A DNA stretch of 12,537 nt, from positions 1 through 12,537 of the forward strand of contig CAZFBR010000097.1 in NCBI GenBank assembly GCA_964517215.1, given 5' to 3'. Numbering within the stretch: the stretch's first letter is position 1; each line of letters begins with the position of its first letter. Below, one piece after another: positions 6,083-12,537 of this stretch. A program made the position numbers and the translations under genes. This stretch comes from CAZFBR01 sp035353495 [NCBI: uncultured bacterium] (GTDB taxonomy: Bacteria; DAOPZR01). Under the pieces are notes generated by a model. The model made no database searches. It worked only from the letters and a program-made list of their open reading frames with translations, and was not told where the DNA came from.

Positions 6083-7741
6083 TTATTGCAGCGCGGAAAC
6101 CTCGCTCACCCAGCCGTCACGACGGCTGCGCCACGAGTCGCCCATCGCTTCCCACTTGACCACACTCTCAAATTCAAGCATCAGCGCCGCCAACCGCGCC
6201 ATCGATCCGGCGCTGCGGACATCTGCAATCCAGCCGTCACGCCGCGTGCGCCACGAGTCACCCATCGCTCCCCAGGTAACCGACGTTTCAAAGACAATCA
6301 GCTGGTCCGCCATCGCCCGCACCGAGCCGGCATTATCCACCGCCGTCAGCCACGCCCCGCGCCGGCTGGCCCAGTCGCTGCTCTGCGCCTCCAGCTTGGT
6401 CACCTGCTCGAATTCCTTGAGCAGCGCGCCCAGCGTCGACGTGCCGGAGAAGCCGGCGGAAACCGCAGCCGGGCTGTTCCCCCCCGTCGCCGCCTGCACG
6501 GCAGTCACCCAGTCGCTGCGGCGGGTGCGCCACGCCTCCGCCTGCGCCTCGAACTTGACTGAATTCTCCAGCGCCAGCATGACCTCCGCCACCTGCGTCC
6601 ACGACGACGCTGCAGCCACCTGATCCAGCCAGCTGCTGCGTTTGCTGCTCCAGTCGCCCACCTGCGACTCATACTTGACCGACGTTTCCAGTCCCCGGAT
6701 CTGCGCCGCCAATGCCTGCGGCGTATTGGCCGCCTGGGTTGCGCTGACCCACGCGCTGCGCTCCGTGCGCCAGCTCTCCGCCTGCGCCTCGAACTTGACC
6801 GAATTCTCCAGTTCCAGCAGCAGCGCTGCCAGCCCGGCCGCACTCCCCGACACTGACGCAGGGGCAACTGCGGCCGAGCCGCCGCCCGTCAGCGCCTGCA
6901 CCTTCTGCAGCCAGGCACTGCGCTGGTCCCGCCAGCTCTCGGACTGCGATTCAAACTTCACTGAGGACTCAAAATCGATCAGCAGCTGCGCCACCTGGGC
7001 CAGCGACGACGCCGCACCCGCGCGGGTCAGCCACCCGTCACGCGTGCTGTGCCAGTTGTCCGTCTGCGCTTCCCACTTGACCGAATTTTCCAGTGTTTTC
7101 AGCACCGCCGCCAGCGTCGGGGCGGAGTTCGCCGCGTTCAGCGATGCCAGCCAGCCGTTCCGGCGGTCGCCGCTCCAGTCCGGGGCCTGCGCCTCATACT
7201 TGATCGAGACCTCAAAGTCCCTGATCAGCTGCGCCAGGGATGCAACACTGCCGGTCGCCGCACTGCTGCCGCCCGTCAGTGCCGCGCTCCCCGCGCAGGT
7301 GCGCACATCGCTCAGCCAGCCGTCACGCCGGTCGCGCCAGCTGTCGGCCATGGCCTCCCACTTGACCGAGGTTTCAAACGTCACCATGGCCGCCGCCAGA
7401 TCAGTCACCGTCCCGGCTGCGTTCACCGCCGCCAGCCAGTTCGCACGGTCGCTGCTCCAATTGTCGCTCTGCGCCTCAAACTTGACCGAGGCCTCAAATA
7501 CCCGCAGCTGTTCCGCCAGCGCCGCCACCGACCGCGCGCCGCGCACCGCGGCAAGCCACGCCTCGCGCCGGCTCATCCAGTCGCTGCTCTGCACATCCGC
7601 CTTCGTCGCCAGTTCAAACTCGAGCAGCAGTTCACCCAGCTTCGCCACACCCGCCGTACCCGACAACGGCGCCGCGTACCCCGGCAATGCCATCGTCAGC
7701 AGGGCCAGCGCCAGCAGCACCAGCATCAGCTTGCTCTTCAT
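6083..7741 (-). CDS. Exported W-RR-W repeat protein, 552 residues, four triplets
   Basis: The best-preserved of three adjacent paralogues of an unrecognised family. Residues 1-23 are a Sec signal peptide (LMLVLLALALLTMALPGYA). The mature protein is twelve repeats of 39-41 residues in four sets of three: 32-151, 166-286, 301-420 and 435-552, joined by three linkers of exactly 14 residues rich in Gly, Ser and Ala. Each repeat reads roughly LA.LL..FE.SVK.EAQ, two or three residues, W..RR..WL..V.AA, which suggests two helices per repeat and an elongated solenoid or chain of bundles. No catalytic motif and no anchor or sorting signal is visible. ATG at 7741 is chosen because GAGAGGA lies just upstream and the signal peptide follows. 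The gene has its own extended -10 promoter. Binding, adhesion or structural roles are possible, and none is shown. Confidence 0.88.
   Translation of the reverse strand: MKSKLMLVLLALALLTMALPGYAAPLSGTAGVAKLGELLLEFELATKADVQSSDWMSRREAWLAAVRGARSVAALAEQLRVFEASVKFEAQSDNWSSDRANWLAAVNAAGTVTDLAAAMVTFETSVKWEAMADSWRDRRDGWLSDVRTCAGSAALTGGSSAATGSVASLAQLIRDFEVSIKYEAQAPDWSGDRRNGWLASLNAANSAPTLAAVLKTLENSVKWEAQTDNWHSTRDGWLTRAGAASSLAQVAQLLIDFESSVKFESQSESWRDQRSAWLQKVQALTGGGSAAVAPASVSGSAAGLAALLLELENSVKFEAQAESWRTERSAWVSATQAANTPQALAAQIRGLETSVKYESQVGDWSSKRSSWLDQVAAASSWTQVAEVMLALENSVKFEAQAEAWRTRRSDWVTAVQAATGGNSPAAVSAGFSGTSTLGALLKEFEQVTKLEAQSSDWASRRGAWLTAVDNAGSVRAMADQLIVFETSVTWGAMGDSWRTRRDGWIADVRSAGSMARLAALMLEFESVVKWEAMGDSWRSRRDGWVSEVSALQ
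6086..7648 (-). repeat. Twelve 40-residue repeats in four triplets (134-residue super-period)
   Basis: Triplets lie at 7648-7289, 7246-6884, 6841-6482 and 6439-6086. Triplet starts are 134, 135 and 134 residues apart. Repeats 7 and 9 are nearly identical in DNA over the stretch encoding ENSVKFEAQAE. Repeats 3, 11 and 12 share the DNA for DSWR.RRDGW. Position signatures: first repeats tend to carry E(F/L)E..TK or a variant, third repeats end in A.TGG-type residues and lead into the linker. Confidence 0.92.
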
Positions 7742-7760
7742 CGATTTCCTCTCCCGATAA

Positions 7761-7794
7761 GGCGCCTCAGCGCCCGGATTATTGTCACGACAAT
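7761..7794 (-). other. Hairpins in the leader of the 552-residue gene
   Basis: Downstream of the -10 box and upstream of the start codon are two short perfect hairpins: ATTGTC/GACAAT (7781-7794, 2-nt loop) and GGCGC/GCGCC (7761-7774, 4-nt loop). The second ends 19 bp before the start codon, just above the ribosome binding site. They may tune translation or mRNA stability. I do not recognise a known riboswitch. Confidence 0.35.
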
Positions 7795-7837
7795 CCTGCT
7801 GCACGGCCGATCCTCTCGAACCTCGCAACAGCCCATT

Positions 7838-7846
7838 ATTATAGCA
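7838..7846 (-). promoter_or_regulatory. Extended -10 promoter for the 552-residue repeat gene
   Basis: On the minus strand the bases read TGC then TATAAT, a consensus extended -10. It starts 5 bp past the stop of the 726-residue gene, in one of the few AT-rich spots of this GC-rich region. At 17 bp there is no good -35 box, which extended -10 promoters can do without. The predicted transcript starts near 7831, giving a leader of about 90 nt. Confidence 0.6.
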
Positions 7847-7850
7847 CAAA

Positions 7851-10031
7851 TCAGCGGGTTGCGCCCGACTCAGCGTCCCGCCCGGTCATGGCTTGCAGCT
7901 GCGCCCGCCAGGCGCCCGCGCGCGTGCGCCAGCCGCCGTCCAGCGCCCCTGCCAGCAGTGCCCGCCCCAGTTCCAGCGGCCGCGCCGCAACCATCCCCGC
8001 ATCGCGCGCGCCGGCCACCCGCGCCCGCCAGGCCGCGCGCCGGCCCGGCCAGCTGCCGCTCAGGGCGCCATCGCCAAGCGAGCCCTCCAGAGCGAGCGTC
8101 TGGGTGATGATTGCCGCCAGCGTGCCGGCAGTGCGGTTGGCCGCCAGCCAGTCGCCGCGGTTCTGCGGCCAGTCAGCGGTCTGCGCCGAGTACAGCAGCA
8201 TCTGCTCCAGTTCGTCCAGGCGTTCCGCCAGCGTCCGCGCCGCCAGCAGCGCCGCCGCCGGTTCCGCCGTTGTCGTTCCGCCGCCGTTGACCAGCCATTC
8301 GCCGCGCGCCAGCCAGTCGCCACGCTCGTCATGCCAGCGCTCTTCGGTCGCCTCCCAGACGACCGCCTTCTCCAGCTCCAGCAGCAGCGCCGTCAGGACA
8401 GCAACGGTGTTCGCACACTGCACCTCGCGCCGCCAGCTTTCCCGCCGCTCCGGCCATTCGTCCTGCAGGGCGGTCAGACGCAGCGAATCGGCGTATTCGC
8501 GCAGCAGCGCCGCCAGCTCCGTGACTGTCACTTCCGTCCGTTGCGCACGCGCCTGCCACTGCCGCCGCTGCGCCGGCCAGCTGCCGGCCTGTGCTTCACT
8601 CTTCGTGACCTCTTCCAGCTGCTGCAGCAATTCCGCCAGGGACTTCCGCTGCGACCTGTCCGCCGAGACCGCAACCACCGCCGTTGCCGGCCGCCCCGCA
8701 TCGGCTTGCACTGCTGCGTCCGCTTCCTCTGCCCATGCCTCCCGGCGCAGCTGCCAGTCCGCGACCATCGCCTCCGGCCGCAGTGCCGCCGCCAGCGCCC
8801 GCAGCCACGCCACCTGTTCTGTGATCGTCTCCGCCGGCAGGGCATGATCATGCCAGCCGCTATCCAGCGATTCCGGGCGCAGTGAGCCGGCGAGCTGCCG
8901 CAGCAGCTGCGCCAGTTGTGCCGGTGCAGCCGAAGTCACCGCCGCCACCCAGCTGTCGCGCTGCTCCGACCACCCCGTCTCCTGCGACCGGGCGAGGATG
9001 TTCTCCTCCAGTTCGAGCAGCAGCGCGCCCACGCGCGCCGCACCTGGCGCCGACAGCGCACCGTCAATCGCCGGCGGCATGGCGCTCCCGCGATAGCGCT
9101 CCACTGCGGCCGTCCAAGTATCGCGGTCGGCCGGCCAGCGCTCATGCAGGGCGGACCAATCGATATTGTCTTCCAATTCCAGCAGCAGTTCGCACCATTG
9201 CGCGCGGCCCTGCGCCGTCCCTGCCGCTGCCAGCCATGCGCTGCGGCGAACGGTCAGCCAACTTCCGCGAAACGCAGTCGTGGCATAGGCCGCGCCCAGC
9301 TGGCGCAGCAGGACAGCGGCCGTTTCCGCTTCGCTTGCCCGCGCGGCCTGCTGCCGCCACTGTTCACGCTGCCGCCGCCAGTTCTTGACAAAGTATTCCG
9401 TCCGCGTCGCCTGCTCCAGCTGCAGCAGCAGTTCACCCGCCACCGAGTCCGCCGCATCCGCTGTCGTCAGGTTTATCGCTACAGCCGGGCCACCAACGGC
9501 CTGCACTTCGCGACGCCAGTCCGCGCGACGGTCGCGCCACAGCTCGTCCGTCGCCGCTGCGCTCAGGTTCTCCTCCAGCGCCAGCAGCACCGCCGCAATC
9601 GCCTCCTGCGACCGCCGTTCCAGCACCGTCGCCCAGCCCGGGCGCCGGGCGCGGCCGTCCGCCGTCAGGGCATCGTCCGTCAGCGAGGCGCAGAACTCTG
9701 CCGCCGCCCCCGCCACCGCACTGTCCGTTGTCGCCGCCCGCAGTGCGCGCTGCCAGTCCAGCCGTCGGGCGCGCCAACCGCCGTTCTGGGCGGTGTATTT
9801 GGTGTTCTGTTCGAGTTCAATCAGCAGTTCGCGCAGCTCGCGCACCGCAACGGGCGCGCTCTCCGCCGCAACGTTGCTGTCGCTGCCGTTGAGCAGCTCC
9901 GCAAAGATCCCCGCGAAGACGTCCTGCCAGGCCGCGCTCCCCGGCCGGCTCGCTGCGGTATCCGCCGCCAGTGCGGGCGCGGCCAGCAGCATAATCAGCA
10001 CGGAAAGCAGGACCGGGAACGCGCGCGCCAT
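7851..10031 (-). CDS. Exported W-RR-W repeat protein, 726 residues, five triplets
   Basis: The largest and most diverged of the three paralogues; unrecognised family. Residues 1-22 form a Sec signal peptide (hydrophobic core then APALA, with cleavage before ADT). Residues 23-60 are a non-repeat spacer. Fifteen repeats of about 40 residues follow in five triplets: 61-181, 196-315, 332-441, 464-581 and 599-717, with linkers of 14 to 22 residues. The best-kept elements are LLLELE in the first and third repeats and W..RR..W. Several repeats have lost anchor residues, for example the second repeat of triplet 3 (W..HALPAE). Three cysteines lie in the mature protein (114, 280, 539). The start at 10031 gives the signal peptide and overlaps the hydrolase stop by one base (TGATG), so translation is probably coupled; its own Shine-Dalgarno is weak. 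Confidence 0.85.
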   Translation of the reverse strand: MARAFPVLLSVLIMLLAAPALAADTAASRPGSAAWQDVFAGIFAELLNGSDSNVAAESAPVAVRELRELLIELEQNTKYTAQNGGWRARRLDWQRALRAATTDSAVAGAAAEFCASLTDDALTADGRARRPGWATVLERRSQEAIAAVLLALEENLSAAATDELWRDRRADWRREVQAVGGPAVAINLTTADAADSVAGELLLQLEQATRTEYFVKNWRRQREQWRQQAARASEAETAAVLLRQLGAAYATTAFRGSWLTVRRSAWLAAAGTAQGRAQWCELLLELEDNIDWSALHERWPADRDTWTAAVERYRGSAMPPAIDGALSAPGAARVGALLLELEENILARSQETGWSEQRDSWVAAVTSAAPAQLAQLLRQLAGSLRPESLDSGWHDHALPAETITEQVAWLRALAAALRPEAMVADWQLRREAWAEEADAAVQADAGRPATAVVAVSADRSQRKSLAELLQQLEEVTKSEAQAGSWPAQRRQWQARAQRTEVTVTELAALLREYADSLRLTALQDEWPERRESWRREVQCANTVAVLTALLLELEKAVVWEATEERWHDERGDWLARGEWLVNGGGTTTAEPAAALLAARTLAERLDELEQMLLYSAQTADWPQNRGDWLAANRTAGTLAAIITQTLALEGSLGDGALSGSWPGRRAAWRARVAGARDAGMVAARPLELGRALLAGALDGGWRTRAGAWRAQLQAMTGRDAESGATR
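7881..9851 (-). repeat. Fifteen 40-residue repeats in five triplets
   Basis: Triplets lie at 9851-9489, 9446-9087, 9038-8709, 8642-8289 and 8237-7881. The linkers are less regular than in the 552-residue protein (14-22 residues against a constant 14). Sequence identity between repeats is much lower, but the order of first-, second- and third-type repeats is kept, for example QLEEVTKSEAQ opening triplet 4 and WEATEERW in its third repeat. Confidence 0.85.
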
Positions 10032-10855
10032 CAGCGCACCCGCCGCCCGCGCCGCGCGGCATAGGCTGCAGGCGCCCGGTCGGGAAAGTAACACCGCCGG
10101 GCCAGGCTCGCTGCCGCCACCGCCGGATCGATATCGAACAGCAGGGTTTCCTCATCCGCCCCGGCCCGCGCCAGCACCTCACCTGTCGGGGCGAGGAGGC
10201 AGCTTTCGCCGAGGAACTGCAGCGCCCCTTCGCATCCGCTGCGGTTCACCGCCGCGACATAACAGCCGTTGGTGAAGGCCAGCGCCGCCAGTTCGAAGAG
10301 CCAGCTCCCCGCCGCGCCCACCGGACTGGCAGCGGGGATGATGATCAGCGCCGCACCCGCCAGCGCCAGCGCGCGCGCTGCCTCGGGGAAATGCCGGTCG
10401 TAGCAGAGCAGCACCCCGAGCTTCACTCCGCCGCAGCGCATGACCGGGAAGTGCGTCCCCGGCCGGAACAGCTTCTTCTCACCCGCCGCGGCGGTGCCGG
10501 GGAGATGCACCTTGCGGTAGCTGCCCGCGATCCGGCCGCGGGCGTCGATCAGCACCGCGGTCAGGTACGGCTTGCCCTTCGGCTGCCGTTCCGCCACCGA
10601 AACCAGCACCGCAAGCTTGAATTCCCGCGCCATGGCGGCAACATTATTGATATACGGACCGGGGACCGGCTCGATATGCGCCCGCCCGTTCCCCGGCAGG
10701 ACGGGGAAATAGGGTGCGTTCGTCAGTTCCGGGAAGATCACCAGCTGTGCCCCCGCCTTCGCCACCGCCGCCAGATGCCGCCGCACCCGCAGCAGGTTGT
10801 CGTAAATGGGCAGGTCCCCGCACGGACACTGCACCAGCGCCAGCCGCATCGTCAT
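10031..10855 (-). CDS. Carbon-nitrogen hydrolase (nitrilase superfamily), N-carbamoyl amidase-like
   Basis: A 274-residue cytoplasmic hydrolase that cleaves a non-peptide C-N bond. The catalytic Glu-Lys-Cys set is complete: E43 in FPELTNAPYF, K115 in YRKVHLPGT and C151 in LLCYDRHFPEAAR; the second conserved glutamate is E126 (GEKKLF). CYDRHFPE is typical of the bacterial branch near N-carbamoyl amidases and beta-ureidopropionases, so an N-carbamoyl amine or amino acid is a reasonable substrate guess; other amides remain possible. Length is normal. The ATG at 10855 is chosen because GGAG lies 9 nt before it; ATGs at 10870, 10876 and 10849 fit less well. It heads the minus-strand cluster behind a good promoter and faces a molybdenum hydroxylase operon, which suggests nitrogen or nucleobase catabolism. 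The coupled downstream gene for a repeat protein is an odd partner. Confidence 0.88.
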   Translation of the reverse strand: MTMRLALVQCPCGDLPIYDNLLRVRRHLAAVAKAGAQLVIFPELTNAPYFPVLPGNGRAHIEPVPGPYINNVAAMAREFKLAVLVSVAERQPKGKPYLTAVLIDARGRIAGSYRKVHLPGTAAAGEKKLFRPGTHFPVMRCGGVKLGVLLCYDRHFPEAARALALAGAALIIIPAASPVGAAGSWLFELAALAFTNGCYVAAVNRSGCEGALQFLGESCLLAPTGEVLARAGADEETLLFDIDPAVAAASLARRCYFPDRAPAAYAARRGRRVR

Positions 10856-10897
10856 CGTCGCTTTCTCCATAACCACCAGCCATCGCTATCGGTCGGC

Positions 10898-10951
10898 ATG
10901 CCGGGTACCACCGGCATCCGGCAACGCAGCTCAGCCCGGGCAATCCTGCCC
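10898..10951 (-). other. Two hairpins in the hydrolase leader
   Basis: Between the predicted transcript start (near 10961) and the start codon are two perfect hairpins: ATGCCGG/CCGGCAT at 10898-10917 (6-nt loop) and GGGCA/TGCCC at 10938-10951 (4-nt loop). Neither has a U-tract and I do not recognise a known riboswitch fold. They may be operator dyads or structural leader elements. Confidence 0.35.
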
Positions 10952-10967
10952 TGACTGTTTCAGACAA

Positions 10968-10996
10968 ATAGTAGGCCGATTTGGTTGCGCTGTCAA
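10968..10996 (-). promoter_or_regulatory. Sigma-70-type promoter for the C-N hydrolase operon
   Basis: On the minus strand a perfect -35 box TTGACA (10996-10991) is followed, after exactly 17 bp, by TACTAT (10973-10968), which matches the -10 consensus at four of six positions. The transcript would start near 10961 and have a leader of about 106 nt. Confidence 0.7.
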
Positions 10997-11044
10997 TCCG
11001 CCGTTGACGCTGCCAAGCCACTCGTACAATTATACCGCCTTTGA

Positions 11045-11236
11045 TGCGATGGTCGCCGTAGCGTCTGCTCGCTGACCCATAATCTCGCACTGTTCGGGCT
11101 GGCGCGCGCCGCCGCCTGGTGGCATCGGGTCACTGCCGGCTGGCAATGGCCGGCGCTCAACAACAACATCGTCATCATCGCCCGGGCCGTTCCCGTTTCG
11201 CCCCGGCCCGTACCGCCGCTCCCCGGTGCCGTTTGA
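11045..11236 (+). pseudogene. Possible 3' remnant of an unidentified gene
   Basis: Read on the plus strand from 11045, after an in-frame TGA, the frame stays open to a TGA at 11234. It has the codon pattern of a high-GC gene: about 80% G/C in third positions over the last 54 codons, with second positions much lower. The peptide includes LTHNLALFGLARAAAWWH and ends VPPLPGAV. No start codon with a ribosome binding site is present, so if real it is a truncated tail. The ..THNL.LFGLA segment loosely recalls the C-terminal end of some transposases, but this is only an impression. The stop codon lies inside the -35 box of the next promoter. Confidence 0.3.
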
Positions 11237-11261
11237 CAGCGACTTCCCGCCGAATTATACT
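11233..11261 (+). promoter_or_regulatory. Sigma-70-type promoter for the molybdenum hydroxylase operon
   Basis: A perfect TTGACA (11233-11238) is followed, after 17 bp, by TATACT (11256-11261), which matches the -10 consensus at five of six positions. The transcript would start near 11268, about 53 nt before the FAD-subunit start. This is the best promoter in the window. Confidence 0.8.
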
Positions 11262-11320
11262 TAATAATGTTGTATCGGCGGGCGACCGGCCTGCCGCTAT
11301 CACGCGCTGAGGGAACGGCA

Positions 11321-12127
11321 ATGAACTACGATTTTGCGTATGTGGCACCCGCCAGTCGCGCGGAACTGTTGCGGCTGCTCGGCAATGCCGAGGGCTGCAA
11401 GCTCCTCGCCGGCGGCACCGACCTCGTGGTCGAGATCCGCAACGCCCTGCGGAAACCCGCGGTCGTCGTCGATATCAAAAAGATCCGCGACTATCGCCAG
11501 CTTGCCTTCAGCAGCAAGACCGGCCTGGTCATCGGGGCGGCAGTCACCTGCGCGGACCTGCTTGACAGCAAACTCGTGGGCAAGCGTTTCCCGGCCCTCA
11601 CGCTGACCGCCGCGCATCTCGGCTCCAACCAGGTGCGGCAGCGGGCGACAGCCGTCGGCAATGTCTGTAACGCCTCGCCCTGCGCCGACGTGGCGCTCGC
11701 CCTGCTGGCGCTCGACGCGTCGGTGCAAATCGCCTCGACCCGCGGCACCCGCCTCGAAAAGCTCGAGAATTTCTTCCTCGGGGTCAAGCGCACGATTCTC
11801 AAAGCGGATGAGATCGTGGAAAGGGTCATCATCCCCGCCGCGTGGGCCGACGCCAGGAGCGGATTTGAGAAACTCAAGCGGATCAAGGGTCACGACCTGT
11901 CGCTGGTCAGCGCCTGCCTCGTGCGCAAGGGCAAAAAGCTGCGCGTTGCCGTCGGCTCGTGCGCGCCGACCCCGGTGGTCTTCGCCTTCGCCGCGAACAC
12001 CCCGGCTAAAACCGTGGTCAGGACCGTGCTGCGGAAGATCAGCCCGATCGACGATGTGCGCTGCTCGCGCGAGTATCGCCTGTTCATGCTCGAACAGTAT
12101 CTCACGAACCTCGTGGAAAGCGTGTAG
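11321..12127 (+). CDS. FAD-binding subunit of a xanthine dehydrogenase-type molybdenum hydroxylase
   Basis: A 268-residue flavoprotein of the XdhB/CoxM family. It carries electrons from the iron-sulfur subunit through FAD to NAD or another acceptor in a heterotrimeric molybdenum hydroxylase. The FAD pyrophosphate-binding motif is at residues 27-40 (KLLAGGTDLVVEIR). The second flavin-contact loop is at 111-123 (AVGNVCNASPCAD, where most members have GGN.A.A.P..D). The family C-terminal domain starts near 180, with GHDLSLVSACLVR (190-202) and a final SPIDDVRCSREYR (241-253). Size is normal. The ATG at 11321 is chosen because GAGGGA lies just upstream and the family start YDF.Y..P follows. It is followed by the [2Fe-2S] subunit after 9 bp. 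Substrate class (purine, CO, aldehyde, nicotinate or other) is set by the molybdopterin subunit, which is not in the window. Confidence 0.92.
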   Translation: MNYDFAYVAPASRAELLRLLGNAEGCKLLAGGTDLVVEIRNALRKPAVVVDIKKIRDYRQLAFSSKTGLVIGAAVTCADLLDSKLVGKRFPALTLTAAHLGSNQVRQRATAVGNVCNASPCADVALALLALDASVQIASTRGTRLEKLENFFLGVKRTILKADEIVERVIIPAAWADARSGFEKLKRIKGHDLSLVSACLVRKGKKLRVAVGSCAPTPVVFAFAANTPAKTVVRTVLRKISPIDDVRCSREYRLFMLEQYLTNLVESV

Positions 12128-12136
12128 GGGGCCGCC

Positions 12137-12537
12137 ATGAAGATCAAGGTCAAAGTCAACGGCAAGTGGACGCAGCGCAACGTCGATGAGAACCGGCTCC
12201 TCCTCCAGTTCCTGCGCGAGGACCTCGGGCTGACCGGCACCAAGGAAGGGTGCGGCCAGGGTGAATGCGGCGCCTGCACCATTATCTTCAACGGCATGCC
12301 GGTCAATTCCTGCCTCGTCTTCGCCGTTGAGGCGGACGGGGCGGACATCCGGACGATCGAAGGCGAAGCCAAGAACGGCGCCTACTCGAAGATTCAGCAG
12401 GCCTTCAACGACCATCATGCGGTGCAATGCGGCTTCTGCACCCCGGGCATGATCATGTCCGTGCGCGCGCTGCTGGCCAAGCATCCGAAACCAAGCGACG
12501 CCGTCATCAAGGAGGCGCTCGACGGCAATTTCTGCCG
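12137..12537 (+). CDS. [2Fe-2S] subunit of the molybdenum hydroxylase (partial, cut by window edge)
   Basis: The first 133 codons of an XdhC/CoxS-type iron-sulfur subunit, which passes electrons from the molybdenum centre to FAD. The N-terminal plant-ferredoxin-type domain has the cluster cysteines C39, C44, C47 and C59 (GCGQGECGACT then C12 further on). The all-helical second domain begins with QCGFCTPGM (C98, C101), and the window ends in GNFC (C133), just before the expected last cysteine. About 20-25 residues are missing at the right edge, judging from the usual length near 155-160. The ATG at 12137 has AGGGGG upstream and lies 9 bp after the FAD-subunit stop, so the two are one operon. 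No stop or frameshift is seen. The large molybdopterin subunit is expected next, outside the window. Confidence 0.95.
   Translation, partial: MKIKVKVNGKWTQRNVDENRLLLQFLREDLGLTGTKEGCGQGECGACTIIFNGMPVNSCLVFAVEADGADIRTIEGEAKNGAYSKIQQAFNDHHAVQCGFCTPGMIMSVRALLAKHPKPSDAVIKEALDGNFC

Larger units (their letters stand above)
10856..11320. other. Divergent intergenic region between the hydrolase and molybdenum hydroxylase genes
   Basis: This 465-bp region holds two outward-facing promoters (minus 10968-10996, plus 11233-11261), leader hairpins on the hydrolase side, and a coding-like remnant at 11045-11236. A TATAAT on the minus strand at 11029-11034 and a TTGACG/TACAAT pair on the plus strand (11004-11030, 15-bp spacing) are weaker promoter candidates. 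No regulator gene lies here. Confidence 0.6.

Noticed and set aside
6083-7741. Regular DNA periodicity of about 120 bp, considered as a CRISPR array or satellite
   Set aside because: The repeats are degenerate, in frame and coding, with a 402-405-bp super-period and no unique spacers between identical short repeats.
7049-8885. Several overlapping plus-strand frames of 300-390 codons across the repeat genes
   Set aside because: They are Arg/Ser/Ala-rich antisense shadows of the repetitive coding sequence, without start signals.
11300-12484. 394-codon minus-strand frame
   Set aside because: It is antisense to the FAD and [2Fe-2S] subunits, which have clear family motifs, a promoter and ribosome binding sites.

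Overview
The window is about 12.5 kb of GC-rich (roughly two-thirds G+C) bacterial DNA from a diderm: it carries an AsmA-type envelope protein, a GspG-like protein and three exported proteins with Sec signal peptides. Shine-Dalgarno sites are good and several promoters look like sigma-70 sites. The taxon cannot be fixed from the sequence. The mix of a high-GC genome, a GspG-type domain, AsmA-like proteins and palindromic dispersed repeats would fit Proteobacteria or the Planctomycetes-Verrucomicrobia-Lentisphaerae group, but this is only an impression.

Layout. Positions 1-567 hold no gene I can support. They contain a palindromic, MITE-like repeat (about 172-336) made of three perfect hairpins between inverted ends. 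From 568 to 10855 every gene is on the minus strand. In transcription order they are: a carbon-nitrogen hydrolase of the nitrilase superfamily (10855-10031); three consecutive exported repeat proteins of 726, 552 and 290 residues (10031-5141); a membrane-anchored protein with a GspG-like domain (5028-4567); a 921-residue AsmA-like protein (4544-1779); a possible 25-codon ORF (1782-1705); and a GT4-type glycosyltransferase (1695-568). On the right, transcribed away from the hydrolase, are the FAD subunit (11321-12127) and the [2Fe-2S] subunit (12137 to the edge) of a xanthine-dehydrogenase/CO-dehydrogenase-type molybdenum hydroxylase.

The most unusual content is the three repeat proteins. I do not recognise the family. 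Each is built from repeats of about 40 residues with an FE...SVK.EAQ half and a W..RR..W half. The repeats are grouped strictly in threes, and the triplets are separated by Ala/Gly/Ser-rich linkers: five triplets in the 726-residue protein, four in the 552-residue protein and two (one damaged) in the 290-residue protein. Positions 1, 2 and 3 of a triplet have their own signatures that recur between proteins, so the triplet, not the single repeat, looks like the unit that was duplicated.

How the genes may work together. The hydrolase stop and the start of the 726-residue protein overlap (TGATG), so these two should be co-translated. The 552-residue gene has its own extended -10 promoter. The GspG-like, AsmA-like and glycosyltransferase genes are packed as an envelope-related operon. 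The hydrolase and the molybdenum hydroxylase face each other across 465 bp with two convincing divergent promoters, which suggests nitrogen-compound or nucleobase catabolism; the substrate is not determined.
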